Origin: an uncultured Campylobacterota bacterium
GTDB taxonomy: Bacteria > Campylobacterota > Campylobacteria > Campylobacterales > Arcobacteraceae
DNA length: 5,822 bases
Reading direction: 5' to 3'
Assembly: GCA_903821805.1 (NCBI GenBank)
Contig: CAIJNA010000120.1
Location: forward strand, 1 to 5,822
The notes under the pieces are model-generated. The model had not been told where the DNA came from, did no database searches, and saw only the letters and a list, made by a program, of their open reading frames with translations. Every line of letters begins with the position of its first letter. The first letter of the stretch is position 1. The position numbers were made by a program, and so were the translations under genes. Positions 4,754 to 5,822 of this stretch are shown here, one piece after another.

Positions 4754-5822
4754 TCATCTTCTTTTTCGCTTCAATTAAGCTAGCTGCAATAAGCTCAATT
4801 GGATTTTTAAATATTACATCTTCAACTTTTGCATTATGCAAAGAATTTGTAATTTGCATTCTACAAGCACTACATTCAGCACTTACTATTTGTGCTTTTG
4901 TATCTTTTATCATAGCTGCTTTTGGTATTCCGGCTGCTTTTGCAAAGTGGTATTTTTCACTTTGCATCGTAACTCCACCAAATCCACAACAACGATTGCT
5001 ATCACTCATCTCTTTTAAAACATAATTATTTGCAAGTAATGTTCTGGGCTCTTGAAAAACACCTTGCATTTTTTTTGCATGACATGGATCATGATATGTA
5101 ACTAATTCGCTAAATTTTTTCCCAGTTTGCTCTAACAATTCATTTAAATTTGTATTGTTTTCAAGCCATTTTGTAGCCATATGAACTTTAGGTGCTACTT
5201 TTTTTGCTCTTTCTTGCCATTTTGGTTGGTCATGGAGATAATGTTCCCAGTCTATATTTATCATTGCACTACAAGTTGCTTCAGGGATTATTATTGCATC
5301 CACATCGTCTAAAAATGTTTCAAAATATTCGATATTCTTTTTAACAAGATAATCAACAGTATCAAAGTCACCAGTAAAATAAGCAGGAGCAGAGCAGCAA
5401 AGTTGATCTTTTGGAATAAATGCATCGAGTCCTAATTTATCTAAAATAACAAGCAGACTATCACCAATATTTGTATATGAATAATTTCCCATACACCCAA
5501 TAAAAATAGCAACTCGTTTCTTTGGAAGTTTGTAAGATTGACTCACAATAGATGAGGCTTTTATATTTTCTTTGTGTTTATTTAAGAAGCTAATTCTCTT
5601 TGCAAAAGGTAGAGCTCTGTCTTGTATCATTTGGATTGGAAGATTTATTCTAAAAGTAGCTTTTTCTTTTGCTTCATCAATTTTGATTCCACAAGTTTGA
5701 AAAACCCAGCCAAGCTTAGCCATCAAATCCATAATTTTTCTATGTCTTAAAAGAAAGAAGAAGGCTCTTTTGTACCATGCAATACCATATTTTTTTGCTA
5801 TATCACTTCTAACTTGCTCAAT
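4746..5822 (-). CDS. (Fe-S)-binding oxidoreductase subunit with two CCG domains, GlcF/LutA/GlpC-like (N-terminus outside window)
   Basis: The frame is open from the right edge, so 358 codons are seen and the true start lies beyond 5822. The ATG at 5732 is internal, because the 30 codons before it (beginning IEQVRSDIAKKYGIAWYKR) continue the family's alignment. Two cysteine-rich CCG domains follow. The first has GCMGN, LCCSAP and ATCSAM (visible Cys110, 142, 143 and 184). The second has HDPCHAKK, RCCGFGG and ECSACR (Cys247, 278, 279, 317 and 320). Such domains bind Fe-S clusters and pass electrons from 2-hydroxyacid or glycerol-3-phosphate oxidation, or act in HdrB-like modules. Full-length relatives are about 400-430 residues with two 4Fe-4S ferredoxin motifs at the N-terminus, so I infer that about 50-70 residues are missing. 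The first domain ends in CxxM rather than CxxC, as in GlpC-like members. The substrate cannot be told from this part. It overlaps lgt by 8 bases. Confidence 0.85.
   Translation of the reverse strand: MEQVRSDIAKKYGIAWYKRAFFFLLRHRKIMDLMAKLGWVFQTCGIKIDEAKEKATFRINLPIQMIQDRALPFAKRISFLNKHKENIKASSIVSQSYKLPKKRVAIFIGCMGNYSYTNIGDSLLVILDKLGLDAFIPKDQLCCSAPAYFTGDFDTVDYLVKKNIEYFETFLDDVDAIIIPEATCSAMINIDWEHYLHDQPKWQERAKKVAPKVHMATKWLENNTNLNELLEQTGKKFSELVTYHDPCHAKKMQGVFQEPRTLLANNYVLKEMSDSNRCCGFGGVTMQSEKYHFAKAAGIPKAAMIKDTKAQIVSAECSACRMQITNSLHNAKVEDVIFKNPIELIAASLIEAKKKMND

Noticed and set aside
4836..5018. Plus-strand Cys/Thr/Ser-rich open frame opposite the second CCG domain
   Set aside because: Antisense of a conserved cysteine-rich domain explains the composition; nothing else supports it as a gene.

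Overview
The window looks like an ordinary chromosomal segment of an AT-rich Gram-negative bacterium, most likely a member of the Campylobacterota (Arcobacter/Sulfurimonas-like). The reasons are the hrcA-grpE-dnaK order with no dnaJ behind it, an HrcA of only 261 residues, a DnaK of Gram-negative type ending in DADVE, and strong A/T bias at third codon positions. The genus call is an inference from protein flavour; no database was searched. All recognisable genes are on the minus strand, so the window reads biologically from right to left.

At the right edge (4746-5822) is the C-terminal part of a GlcF/LutA/GlpC-type iron-sulfur protein with two cysteine-rich CCG domains; its reading frame stays open to the window edge, so its start is not seen. 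It overlaps by 8 bases the gene lgt (3935-4753), the prolipoprotein diacylglyceryl transferase. The 142-base gap between lgt and hrcA (3793-3934) is the regulatory core of the window. It holds a near-consensus sigma70-type promoter (TTGACA, 16 bases, TATAAT with an extended -10 TG) with a CIRCE operator on each side: one over the predicted transcription start and one upstream of the -35.

Next comes the heat-shock operon hrcA (3007-3792), grpE (2435-3010, TTG start, 4-base overlap with hrcA) and dnaK (451-2334), ending in a clear intrinsic terminator at 386-418. HrcA is the repressor that binds CIRCE, so the operon is autoregulated. GrpE is the nucleotide exchange factor for DnaK. The J-domain partner is not in the window. 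A 100-base gap between grpE and dnaK holds two small inverted repeats and no gene. At the left edge (1-309) is the N-terminal part of a DUF423 small membrane protein, apparently a separate transcription unit.

I see no mobile element, CRISPR array, tRNA, rRNA or unknown multi-gene system. The most interesting element is the pair of CIRCE operators flanking one strong promoter. The rest is well-known housekeeping content.
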